DNA from: a virus
DNA length: 42,260 nt
Direction: 5' to 3' (one strand)
IMG/VR virus record: IMGVR_UViG_3300019776_000960
Coordinates: 1-42,260 of that record
Made by a program: the position numbers and the translations under genes. The notes below the pieces were generated by a model, which was not told the DNA's origin, ran no database searches, and saw only the letters and a list, made by a program, of their open reading frames with translations. Positions 15,837 through 21,231 of the stretch are shown here, in pieces; the first letter of the stretch is position 1, and each line of letters starts with the position of its first letter.

Positions 15837-16020
15837 AAGACTGTTTTTGTCCTTCTTGTTTTTCAAGTAGGCTAACATCTACGATAATAGTTTGGTATCC
15901 GTGTTCAGCGGAATAGGTTGTACAATAAGCCAAGCCATTTTCAGTGAATCCAGTAATAAGGAAGTTTTTTGAAGAATGAATAAAGGTGACAAATTCACCT
16001 ATTTTAAATTGATTTTGCAT
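15811..16020 (-). CDS. Small SH3-like protein, paralogue 1
   Basis: 69 aa. It shares with the gene at 16246-16452 the pattern F-x-I/L-G-(x)-V, LLxxG/W-S-x-x-G-x-A-x-C, HGYQ/CGYQ and VDxxLLEK, so the two are paralogues. The shape recalls YodC-like (DUF2158) SH3-fold proteins. It overlaps the 3' end of the regulator gene in the convergent sense. Function unknown. Confidence 0.55.
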   Translation of the reverse strand: MQNQFKIGEFVTFIHSSKNFLITGFTENGLAYCTTYSAEHGYQTIIVDVSLLEKQEGQKQSFTSSILKL

Positions 16021-16037
16021 AGTAGAAATATTGAATT

Positions 16038-16310
16038 ATGGAAAAATTAGTATTGATATTGGCTTTATTACAGTTTGTGATAATTATAGTGTTAAGCTAC
16101 AAACTTTTAAAAGCCTCTAAAGAATCAGAGGCTTTTAAAAGAGAGCTTGAAGTAATAAAATTATCTGTTCAATATTCAATTGAAAATAAGACACCTATCA
16201 GTCAGGTTTATAACTTCATTAAAAGAAGACTGAATGGACAAGAGTTTAACCCAGAAAAAGCAAGTCAGGAGATTGCTCTGCTTCAAGCTGAATTTTTTCC
16301 AGAAGTGTAG
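16038..16310 (+). CDS. Small membrane protein with cytoplasmic tail
   Basis: 90 aa: one N-terminal transmembrane helix (about residues 3-24, LVLILALLQFVIIIVLSYKLL) and a charged helical tail. Possibly a superinfection-exclusion or lysogenic-conversion protein, but nothing specific is recognised. It overlaps the second paralogue by 65 bases in the convergent sense. Confidence 0.55.
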   Translation: MEKLVLILALLQFVIIIVLSYKLLKASKESEAFKRELEVIKLSVQYSIENKTPISQVYNFIKRRLNGQEFNPEKASQEIALLQAEFFPEV

Positions 16311-16452
16311 TATCAACTTCAATAGATTGGTATCCACATTCTTTAGTATGCCATAAGCAAATTGCATTGCCAGTGCTTGACCATGCTGTTAATAAAAGTG
16401 GCTCTTTTTTACCGATGATATTTACAGTATCGCCGAGGTTGAAATTTTCCAT
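16246..16452 (-). CDS. Small SH3-like protein, paralogue 2
   Basis: 68 aa (MENFNLGDTVNIIGKKEP), the paralogue of the 15811-16020 protein. The LGDTV start and CLW core look like YodC/DUF2158. It overlaps the membrane-protein gene tail to tail, repeating the arrangement of the first pair. Confidence 0.55.
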   Translation of the reverse strand: MENFNLGDTVNIIGKKEPLLLTAWSSTGNAICLWHTKECGYQSIEVDTTLLEKIQLEAEQSPDLLFLG

Positions 16453-16537
16453 AAAAATATTGGGGGGTTATGTGTGAAACTTTTTTTTTGACATCTTAAA
16501 GATAGCAAAAACTCCCCAAAAATTAACCAATAATCTA

Positions 16538-16693
16538 ATGGAGTTCTTCTTTTATCTTTTACTTCTTTATGGCATTTGGCTGATGTATAGTCCATCTGAA
16601 AAAGAAGCTCTTGAGGCTAAAAAATGAGAAATAGATCAAGAGATTGAATTAGAGAAATACAGAAAAAGCCAGCGATTTAACGCAGGCTTATGA
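16538..16693 (+). pseudogene. Small membrane ORF with in-frame TGA
   Basis: From ATG 16538 the frame encodes a 29-aa hydrophobic peptide (MEFFFYLLLLYGIWLMYSPS) ending in a charged tail and TGA (16625-16627). The same frame continues for 21 charged, helical codons to a second TGA at 16693, so it looks like a ~51-codon gene broken by a nonsense codon or read through. The short form alone could also be real. Confidence 0.4.
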
Positions 16694-16830
16694 AAATACA
16701 AAAGTACAATTTATTTAGTTTATTGATAGGTTGGGCAAGTACCTGTTACTGCCATCTTGCTAAGATTAAATCGTTATCAAAAGAATTGTCATAATCGTGT
16801 TTATTTCGGGCTTTTAGCTTGAAATAATAT

Positions 16831-16909
16831 GAGGGATGTAGCTCAGTCAGGTAGAGCGTTGGATAGTGTGATAAGCCAAAGGTCGTAGGTTCGAATCCTA
16901 CCATTCTTC
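16831..16909 (+). tRNA. tRNA-His-like gene with enlarged anticodon arm
   Basis: Acceptor AGGGATG pairs with CATTCTT (two G-U). The D arm is GCTC/GAGC and the T arm GTAGG-TTCGAAT-CCTAC. G at 16831 faces C73 at 16909, the G-1:C73 hallmark of bacterial tRNA-His, and the sequence around the loop (TGTGAT) matches anticodon GTG. The anticodon arm has four extra bases: an 11-base loop, or a 7-step stem with two mismatches. No CCA is encoded. Possibly a decaying tRNA or a tRNA-like RNA. Confidence 0.6.
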
Positions 16910-16920
16910 CGAACCACAAA

Positions 16921-17066
16921 GGGGCTCTACAATAGGGAAAAAAAGGTGATGTCGGGTAAGGGTCTGGATAGTTGATTTAGTGCAGTAGTAAGCTATCAGG
17001 AGAAAAAACCGTCTAAAGAGGCAGAAATGACTGCACCGATGACTTCATACTTCCTATTGTAACCCC
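16921..17066 (+). ncRNA. Structured RNA A (pseudoknot candidate)
   Basis: Closed by GGGG/CCCC and ACAATAGG / CCTATTGT (16929-16936 / 17053-17060). Inside, GATAGTT (16967-16973) pairs with AGCTATC (16991-16997), while GTGCAGT (16980-16986), within that loop, pairs with ACTGCAC (17030-17036), giving a pseudoknot. It fills exactly the space between the His-like and Tyr tRNAs. No known RNA family recognised. Confidence 0.45.
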
Positions 17067-17072
17067 AAATAA

Positions 17073-17156
17073 GGGAATGTAGTGAGTAATGGTATCTCGG
17101 CAGACTGTAAATCTGTTTTCTACGGAACGCTACAAGTTCGAGTCTTGTCATTCCCA
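17073..17156 (+). tRNA. tRNA-Tyr (GTA)
   Basis: 84 nt. Acceptor GGGAATG/CATTCCC; D arm GTGA/TCTC with one T-T mismatch; anticodon arm GCAGA-CTGTAAA-TCTGT (anticodon GTA); long class II variable arm with TTC/GAA stem, as expected for bacterial tRNA-Tyr; T arm ACAAG-TTCGAGT-CTTGT; discriminator A. CCA is not encoded. Confidence 0.87.
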
Positions 17157-17187
17157 CAATCTGAAATAACCCCAAATGCGATAGAGA

Positions 17188-17263
17188 CCCCGTAATCTGC
17201 AATGCGGTAAGGGCTTAGTTCAATAGTATGGGGCAACACCATTGCGAACTAAGCCTATGCAGA
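17188..17263 (+). ncRNA. Structured RNA B (pseudoknot candidate)
   Basis: A long hairpin: TCTGCA (17196-17201) / TGCAGA (17258-17263), then AGG(G)CTTAGTTC (17210-17221) / GAACTAAGCCT (17246-17256) with one bulged G. The upstream CCCCGTA (17188-17194) is complementary (one G-U) to TATGGGG (17227-17233) in the apical region, giving a pseudoknot. Not a cloverleaf tRNA. Family unknown. Confidence 0.5.
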
Positions 17264-17271
17264 AATATCAA

Positions 17272-17435
17272 AGCTCAAAGCTCATAGCTGAAAGCTACAA
17301 TCTTTACACGGGGGATTCTTGCCGAAAGAGGTGAGATAACGGCTGATTTTCAAATTTTTTGTAACCTCTTAGAAATTTGATTCCCAAAAATCAGCACGTC
17401 CCCCGTCTTTAAAAATCTTATAGCTCAAGGCTCAT
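17272..17435. repeat. Direct repeats flanking RNA C
   Basis: AGCTCAAAGCTCAT at 17272-17285 and AGCTCAAGGCTCAT at 17422-17435 (one mismatch) flank the structured RNA, about 22 and 15 bases from its closing stem. Extra AGCT motifs lie close by on both sides. Confidence 0.5.
17308..17406 (+). ncRNA. Structured RNA C with four perfect helices and a pseudoknot
   Basis: P1 ACGGGGGA (17308-17315) / TCCCCCGT (17399-17406), P2 GCTGATTTT (17342-17350) / AAAATCAGC (17387-17395), P3 CAAATTT (17351-17357) / AAATTTG (17373-17379). AAGAGGT (17326-17332) pairs with ACCTCTT (17364-17370) in the P3 loop, a pseudoknot. All 31 pairs are Watson-Crick. It is not a cloverleaf. No known ribozyme or riboswitch core was recognised. 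Confidence 0.6.
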
Positions 17436-17540
17436 CACCCATAGCTATTAATCGTACCAACAGCGGAATTGAAACATTATTTTAATCATTGTGAAAAGGG
17501 CGTTGGCAATGCCAGAGGCGGAAGGACAATCAAACAATCA

Positions 17541-17559
17541 GGGGAGCTTGCCACTCCCC
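17541..17559 (+). promoter_or_regulatory. GGGGAG/CTCCCC hairpin upstream of tiny membrane ORFs
   Basis: Perfect 6-bp GC stem with a 7-base loop, 11 bases before the ATG at 17570. There is no T run, so a leader or processing hairpin is more likely than a terminator. The segment from 17436 to here holds no recognisable gene. Confidence 0.4.
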
Positions 17560-17569
17560 AAATTATAAA

Positions 17570-17632
17570 ATGATATTTTGGTTATCAGTCTCTTTCATCC
17601 TGCTGCTTTCAGTAGGCAAAAAGCAAAAATAA
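17570..17632 (+). CDS. 20-aa hydrophobic leader peptide
   Basis: MIFWLSVSFILLLSVGKKQK: a hydrophobic helix with a basic tail. Its TAA overlaps the next ATG as TAATG, so translation is probably coupled. Too short for a family call. Confidence 0.4.
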   Translation: MIFWLSVSFILLLSVGKKQK

Positions 17633-17766
17633 TGAATATTTCAACTGAAGATTATTTCTTGTATTTAGGAGCTTTATTAACAGCACATCTTGTACTAATA
17701 TTAGGCTTTGCCATAGTGGTCATTAGGTGGTTTAATCAACCGCAAAAAGACGAGCTTCAACCATGA
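17632..17766 (+). CDS. 44-aa single-span membrane protein
   Basis: From ATG 17632 (MNISTEDYFLYLGALL): one membrane helix (about residues 9-33) ending RWF and a short polar tail. Coupled to the upstream 20-aa ORF by TAATG. Function unknown; part of a group of tiny membrane peptides in this RNA-rich segment. Confidence 0.5.
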   Translation: MNISTEDYFLYLGALLTAHLVLILGFAIVVIRWFNQPQKDELQP

Positions 17767-17790
17767 AATTTTACCAATAACACCAAAAAT

Positions 17791-17967
17791 ATGAATGTAA
17801 TTATTGAAATATCAGATGCTTTTGCGGGCTTTTTAGAAAACCTATTAGTCCTAACAGTTGGCTTATCAGCCTTTTTTGTAGGAGCTGCTTTAGCCAAAAA
17901 ACACTTTAAGGAATTTATTGTAGGGGACTTTGAGGATGATAGAAAAAATACTAATAGTAGCATATAG
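17791..17967 (+). CDS. 58-aa membrane protein
   Basis: Starts at ATG 17791 (MNVIIEISDAFAGFLENLL). Residues 16-36 form a membrane segment (NLLVLTVGLSAFFVGAALAKK), followed by an acidic-then-basic tail. Starts 24 bases after the previous gene. No homologue recognised. Confidence 0.5.
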   Translation: MNVIIEISDAFAGFLENLLVLTVGLSAFFVGAALAKKHFKEFIVGDFEDDRKNTNSSI

Positions 17968-18025
17968 TTGCTTTTGCTTTGGCTATGCAATAGCAGGCTC
18001 TTATTATATGCGAAAAAAAAGATGA
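17936..18025 (+). CDS. 29-aa overlapping membrane peptide
   Basis: Starts inside the 3' end of the 58-aa gene in another frame (overlap 32 bases). MIEKILIVAYSCFCFGYAIA is one hydrophobic helix followed by a basic end (MRKKR). Two terminators follow immediately. Confidence 0.4.
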   Translation: MIEKILIVAYSCFCFGYAIAGSYYMRKKR

Positions 18026-18028
18026 TTT

Positions 18029-18050
18029 TGAGTTAATTACTCATTTTTTT
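18029..18050 (+). terminator. Terminator 1 after tiny membrane ORFs
   Basis: TGAGT-TAATT-ACTCA stem of 5 bp followed by seven T residues. Confidence 0.6.
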
Positions 18051-18065
18051 GGTGTGTTGAGGCAA

Positions 18066-18095
18066 ACGTAGTTCGTTCTACGGACTACGTTTTTT
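18066..18095 (+). terminator. Terminator 2 before tRNA-Met
   Basis: ACGTAGT (18066-18072) / ACTACGT (18084-18090), 7 bp, followed by five T residues. It separates the membrane-peptide transcript from the tRNA. Confidence 0.75.
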
Positions 18096-18115
18096 GTTCA
18101 CGCACATAGGATTTA

Positions 18116-18188
18116 TGCAGTGTGGAGAAGATGGTATCTCGTGGGGCTCATAACCCCAAGTCCATGGGTTCGAGTCCCATCACTGCTA
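18116..18188 (+). tRNA. tRNA-Met (CAT) with initiator-like features
   Basis: 73 nt: acceptor TGCAGTG / CACTGCT with only the 1:72 position unpaired (T-T); D arm GAGA/TCTC; anticodon arm TGGGG-CTCATAA-CCCCA; T arm ATGGG-TTCGAGT-CCCAT; discriminator A. Three initiator hallmarks are present: mismatch at 1:72, A11:U24, and three G:C pairs at 29-31:39-41. CCA is not encoded. It lies between two terminators. Confidence 0.85.
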
Positions 18189-18217
18189 CTAATTTTTTAA
18201 GGTTATAATGGAAAAAT

Positions 18218-18246
18218 AGCGATTGGTACTATCAATCGCTTATTTT
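18218..18246 (+). terminator. Terminator after tRNA-Met
   Basis: AGCGATTG (18218-18225) / CAATCGCT (18233-18240), 8 bp, followed by TATTTT. Confidence 0.75.
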
Positions 18247-18301
18247 AAAAAGCCTAAAAGTTTTTTTTGATAGTAAATTAGAGAAAGTGGTGTAATTGAA
18301 T

Positions 18302-18338
18302 CTCCCTTAGAATTATCTAAGGGAGTATTTAACTCCCT
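18302..18338 (+). promoter_or_regulatory. Alternative hairpins (attenuator-like)
   Basis: CTCCCTTAGA (18302-18311) pairs perfectly with TCTAAGGGAG (18316-18325). The second arm's AGGGAG can instead pair with CTCCCT (18333-18338). The exclusive pairings and the position upstream of the 18452 ORF look like a switch, but no ligand or leader peptide is evident. The rest of 18246-18451 shows only a CCACGA/TCGTGG hairpin at 18415-18430. Confidence 0.4.
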
Positions 18339-18451
18339 AAAAATGAATTGATTAGTGCTATTACATATTTGTTATTTTCAGTAACACTTTGTGCTATTAA
18401 TATAATAGCATTCTCCACGAAAAATCGTGGGCTAAACAACCATACCAAAAA

Positions 18452-18592
18452 ATGAACGGATTATTCTTAAATATCAGCCAAATGATTGCTTTTGCTTACG
18501 AGCAAATCACTGTATTATTTGCGTACCTTTTTGCTTACTTATATATATACGCTTGGCAGGCAGTCTACGGACTGTCTGCCTTTATTTTTTAA
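18452..18592 (+). CDS. 46-aa hydrophobic protein ending in a terminator
   Basis: MNGLFLNISQMIAFAYEQIT: very hydrophobic and Tyr/Phe-rich, one or two membrane segments. Its last ten codons form the terminator stem, so the mRNA ends in its own stop region. Function unknown. Confidence 0.45.
   Translation: MNGLFLNISQMIAFAYEQITVLFAYLFAYLYIYAWQAVYGLSAFIF
18555..18590 (+). terminator. Strong terminator
   Basis: 11-bp stem GGCAGGCAGTC / GACTGTCTGCC (one G-U) with a TACG tetraloop, followed by TTTATTTTTT. It lies four bases before the next ATG. Confidence 0.88.
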
Positions 18593-18594
18593 AA

Positions 18595-18936
18595 ATGGAA
18601 CAGAATAAAGATGGACTGGTGAAAATAGGGAGTTTAGGAAGAATTCAACCGATTTTAGATGGTGGCCCAGTAGAATTGATTGCACCCATTGCCATTGTAA
18701 AAAGAGGAATTGAGTGCTTGAAAGAAGCCATTGCAGATTTGGAACAAATGCCATCAGAAAATGTAAGGCTTAGAATTGTTGACTATATCATCAAGCCCGA
18801 TCCTATTCAAGGTTTGCCATTTTCTAAGGAGCTTGTAAAAATGATGCTCCAGACGCAAGTTGAGCTTTATCAAAAACAACTGGAGGAATTGAATAGTGAG
18901 CTTGAAAGAGTTAAGATTCTAATTCAAAGAACATAA
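18595..18936 (+). CDS. Hypothetical helical protein
   Basis: 113 aa from ATG 18595 (MEQNKDGLVKIGS). Residues 35-60 and the C-terminal 45 residues look helical and coiled-coil forming (QVELYQKQLEELNSELERVK). It starts immediately after a strong terminator, so it needs either readthrough or a promoter inside it. Not recognised. Confidence 0.5.
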   Translation: MEQNKDGLVKIGSLGRIQPILDGGPVELIAPIAIVKRGIECLKEAIADLEQMPSENVRLRIVDYIIKPDPIQGLPFSKELVKMMLQTQVELYQKQLEELNSELERVKILIQRT

Positions 18937-18963
18937 TTCATAATTCAACACTCATAATTTAAA

Positions 18964-19032
18964 AGGCATCTCTTCTAAAGCTAAGAGACTTTCGATAGAA
19001 AGTAAATGCGGGTTCGAGTCCCGTGATGCCTA
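18964..19032 (+). tRNA. tRNA-like gene with 6-base anticodon loop
   Basis: Acceptor AGGCATC/GATGCCT (7 bp), D arm TTCT/AGAG, T arm GCGGG-TTCGAGT-CCCGT. The anticodon arm ACTTT-CGATAG-AAAGT starts with no base 26 and has a 6-base loop without T33. It is 69 nt, too short for a normal tRNA. Probably degenerate or a tRNA mimic; isotype cannot be assigned. Confidence 0.5.
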
Positions 19033-19062
19033 CCACGGCTTAGAATATTAGATAAGCCATTG

Positions 19063-19120
19063 TGCTATGGTGAACCCATAGCGATTCAATTACGGATACT
19101 TACGTATATATGTATCCGTA
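19063..19120. promoter_or_regulatory. Hairpin and 9-bp dyad in intergenic region
   Basis: GCTATGG-TGAAC-CCATAGC (19063-19081) and TACGGATAC (19091-19099) / GTATCCGTA (19112-19120) with an A/T-rich 12-base spacer. Possible operator or part of an untranslated RNA ending at the 19356 terminator. The 19121-19355 segment shows no gene. Confidence 0.4.
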
Positions 19121-19355
19121 TGTAAAAAAAGGCTTATATCTTGGCATATAGGCACTTATTCGCTCAGTTTGCTAAAAATTGAGGCTGTTATTATTTTGTC
19201 CATTTAAACGCATATAAAGCCATGTTTACCTTCAATTCAAGTTAGTTACCCGTACTTATATCGCCAGCGATTTCTGCATTGTAGCTACTGTAGTTTTTGC
19301 TTCATACATTTTCTCAGGATTTTCGCCCGAAAAACCCGAGCAGGAAAACTTTTGT

Positions 19356-19377
19356 CCAGAAAATCTGGCTTTTTTTT
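19356..19377 (+). terminator. Terminator without an obvious gene
   Basis: CCAGA-AAA-TCTGG stem followed by C and eight T residues. No coding gene ends here, so it may end a non-coding transcript from the 18.96-19.35 kb segment. Confidence 0.55.
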
Positions 19378-19441
19378 AGCACCCGAAATACAGTTATTCG
19401 GTTAGGGTCTCAATTGTCAAATCTGTAAAGAAGTTATTCAG

Positions 19442-19546
19442 AAGTACAAGTCAAAAGTACTTGTACTTGTACTTTAAGTTAGGAAGCGAAAAAATTTCAA
19501 AAAATTACCCGTTTTTTTTATCCACATTTTTATTGAGTTATCCACA
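19442..19546. other. Candidate replication origin with DnaA boxes
   Basis: Two perfect DnaA boxes TTATCCACA in the same orientation at 19518-19526 and 19538-19546 (20 bp apart, about two helical turns). Just upstream lie AAGTACAAGT (19442-19451) and overlapping ACTTGTACTT (19459-19468, 19465-19474). A/T-rich DNA lies between. The site is beside the start of the main early operon. Confidence 0.6.
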
Positions 19547-19549
19547 ATT

Positions 19550-19578
19550 TAGGCAACAAATAAATATCGTGTTGCCTA
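19550..19578. promoter_or_regulatory. 9-bp operator-like dyad before the early operon
   Basis: TAGGCAACA (19550-19558) and TGTTGCCTA (19570-19578), perfect, 11-base spacer, 15 bases before the ATG at 19594. It could bind a regulator or form an mRNA leader hairpin. Confidence 0.5.
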
Positions 19579-19593
19579 ATAAACACCAAAACG

Positions 19594-20205
19594 ATGCACA
19601 AAGTAAAATTCAAATCCGACCCTGCAAACTCTAAATTTAGATGGGTATTTCACTTTACCCCCGGAATGCCGGGGAACTCTGTTACAACGATGGATGGGTA
19701 CAGTAAAGGTCAAGGTGCTGAAAACTCAAATGATAGAGTTCTATTAATTAAGAAGTTACAAAACCCACTTCTACCCAAATTTAAAAATTGTGACATGATA
19801 GAGGTTTTCATTAATGATTTCTCAATGCCTAAAGAAAAGCACGACCGTGTGCTGGTGCTATATCCACACACATTCGAGCTTTACGGCGAATATCAGGATG
19901 ACCAATACATTACAAATTATCTCGAGAAATTCTATCAAGAATTTCTCGAAACGGGTAAAATGGAAGCTCCAGAACCTGCCCAAATGCCAATCACTCGTGC
20001 AGCTCTTCAAGGTGAGCTGAACCATTCGATTAGGTTTAAAACGCATCAAGAATTAAGTAATTACTTGAGAAAGTATAACCAGAAGTACGGTGAGAGCTTT
20101 ATGAAAGCTTGGTACTGGAAACATCTTGAGATTCAGCCAGAGCTGCGAACACAAGGAAAAAGAGTAGATTTTTCAACAGGTAAACCACAAGAACGGACCT
20201 TTTAA
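19594..20205 (+). CDS. First early-operon protein, unknown
   Basis: 203 aa. The first half looks like a mixed alpha/beta domain (FRWVFHFTPGMPGNSVTTMD), the second is helical and basic (QELSNYLRKYNQKYGESFMK). It begins immediately downstream of the DnaA-box region, so an origin-binding or initiator role is worth considering, but no Rep motif is seen. Followed by a two-base gap to the next gene. Confidence 0.55.
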   Translation: MHKVKFKSDPANSKFRWVFHFTPGMPGNSVTTMDGYSKGQGAENSNDRVLLIKKLQNPLLPKFKNCDMIEVFINDFSMPKEKHDRVLVLYPHTFELYGEYQDDQYITNYLEKFYQEFLETGKMEAPEPAQMPITRAALQGELNHSIRFKTHQELSNYLRKYNQKYGESFMKAWYWKHLEIQPELRTQGKRVDFSTGKPQERTF

Positions 20206-20207
20206 TT

Positions 20208-20678
20208 ATGCTTAACTCCATAACTATACGAATCGATGAGTATGAGTATAAAAATCTTAGGAATATTACTCATTACTATCTCAAATGGTGCTATGCTCAT
20301 TTCAATACCCAAAAGAGCATGAGCATAGAGCCTGAGCCAATAGCCGCCTTGATGCACCAATATTACTTCTCCAAAGAAGTAAACCTTGTAAAATTTGGCA
20401 GAAATGGCAAAGCTCTTACGATTACTTATCCAGAAGCAAAAGCACTGTATAACCTTCTGGCGACACAGGATAGCTTAGGAATCATTAATCTAAGAGCAAA
20501 AATTGATAAAGAACTGACAGATTGGCAGCCAAGTTTTTCAAAAATTAGTTTTAAGGACTGGTATCAAAATGATCAGTCAACAACAGCATTTAGGAAAGCT
20601 TTTGGTGAGATTGAGGATTTGGATGAAGCAACTTTTGAGGCAATACAAGGAATTTACAACTTACATAATCCGATATGA
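20208..20678 (+). CDS. Early protein, unknown
   Basis: 156 aa, starting MLNSITIRIDEYEYKNLRN, rich in Tyr and charged residues; mixed helical. The reading frame overlaps the next ATG by four bases (ATGA), typical of this coupled operon. Not recognised. Confidence 0.55.
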   Translation: MLNSITIRIDEYEYKNLRNITHYYLKWCYAHFNTQKSMSIEPEPIAALMHQYYFSKEVNLVKFGRNGKALTITYPEAKALYNLLATQDSLGIINLRAKIDKELTDWQPSFSKISFKDWYQNDQSTTAFRKAFGEIEDLDEATFEAIQGIYNLHNPI

Positions 20679-21058
20679 AAAATCAGCTTGTTGTACCAAA
20701 ATACAAATTTCAAGAGATGCTAATGGCACTCTCATGTCAGAGCCTTGCAGAACATGAAAAAGCCATAGGTACTGTACTCTATTTGAACAAAGAGTACGTC
20801 ATTACTGGAACGATGGGTAATGGCAGAGCCACTGGCTACGAAGAAATTTATGGCAATCGTGTAGAAGATTTACTGGTGTATAAAGGAGAACTAAAGCCTT
20901 TGAAACTTTCAGAGCATCACCAAGAAATCGACTTAAAACGCCGTGAAAGAGGCTATCAGGGACAATTAATCAAGTTTGGTAGTCGAAAGTTGGTCATGTG
21001 TGAAGCATACATTTTCAAAGAAGGAAGCGAAACAGGTCAAACAAAACTATTTCAATGA
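20675..21058 (+). CDS. Early protein, unknown
   Basis: 127 aa with a beta-rich middle (LYLNKEYVITGTMGNGRATG) and a basic region DLKRRERGYQG. Coupled on both sides by ATGA overlaps. No domain recognised. Confidence 0.55.
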   Translation: MKNQLVVPKYKFQEMLMALSCQSLAEHEKAIGTVLYLNKEYVITGTMGNGRATGYEEIYGNRVEDLLVYKGELKPLKLSEHHQEIDLKRRERGYQGQLIKFGSRKLVMCEAYIFKEGSETGQTKLFQ

Positions 21059-21231
21059 ACAGTACAGAAAAAGCAAACCGCATTCGATTTTTTCAGAAAA
21101 TCGAAAAACAGGCTCAAGTTTTTGAATCAGAACTTAGCCTAAATTACCTGAATAACCAGGAGAAAGATTTAATCAAATCAGTAATCACAAGCTTGAGTTC
21201 CCTCAGGCAATTAGGAAAGGAAAATCAATAA
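21055..21231 (+). CDS. 58-aa helical protein
   Basis: Starts at ATG 21055 (overlapping the previous stop as ATGA) and ends in TAATG with the DUF4494 gene. MNSTEKANRIRFFQKIEKQ onward is highly charged and helical. The tight coupling at both ends supports it despite its size. Confidence 0.6.
   Translation: MNSTEKANRIRFFQKIEKQAQVFESELSLNYLNNQEKDLIKSVITSLSSLRQLGKENQ

Noticed and set aside
16538-16693. Genome-wide TGA recoding
   Set aside because: All large late and early genes are intact in the standard code and several end in TGA; only this small frame shows an internal TGA.
17188-17263. Additional tRNA-Cys (GCA in ATCTGCAATG)
   Set aside because: No anticodon, D or T stem can be formed around the triplet; the bases fit the long hairpin instead.
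17308-17406. Selenocysteine or opal-suppressor tRNA (TCA triplet in GATTTTCAAAT and partial likeness to selC)
   Set aside because: The anticodon stem does not pair and no T arm can be formed; the same bases pair perfectly as P2 and P3 of another structure.
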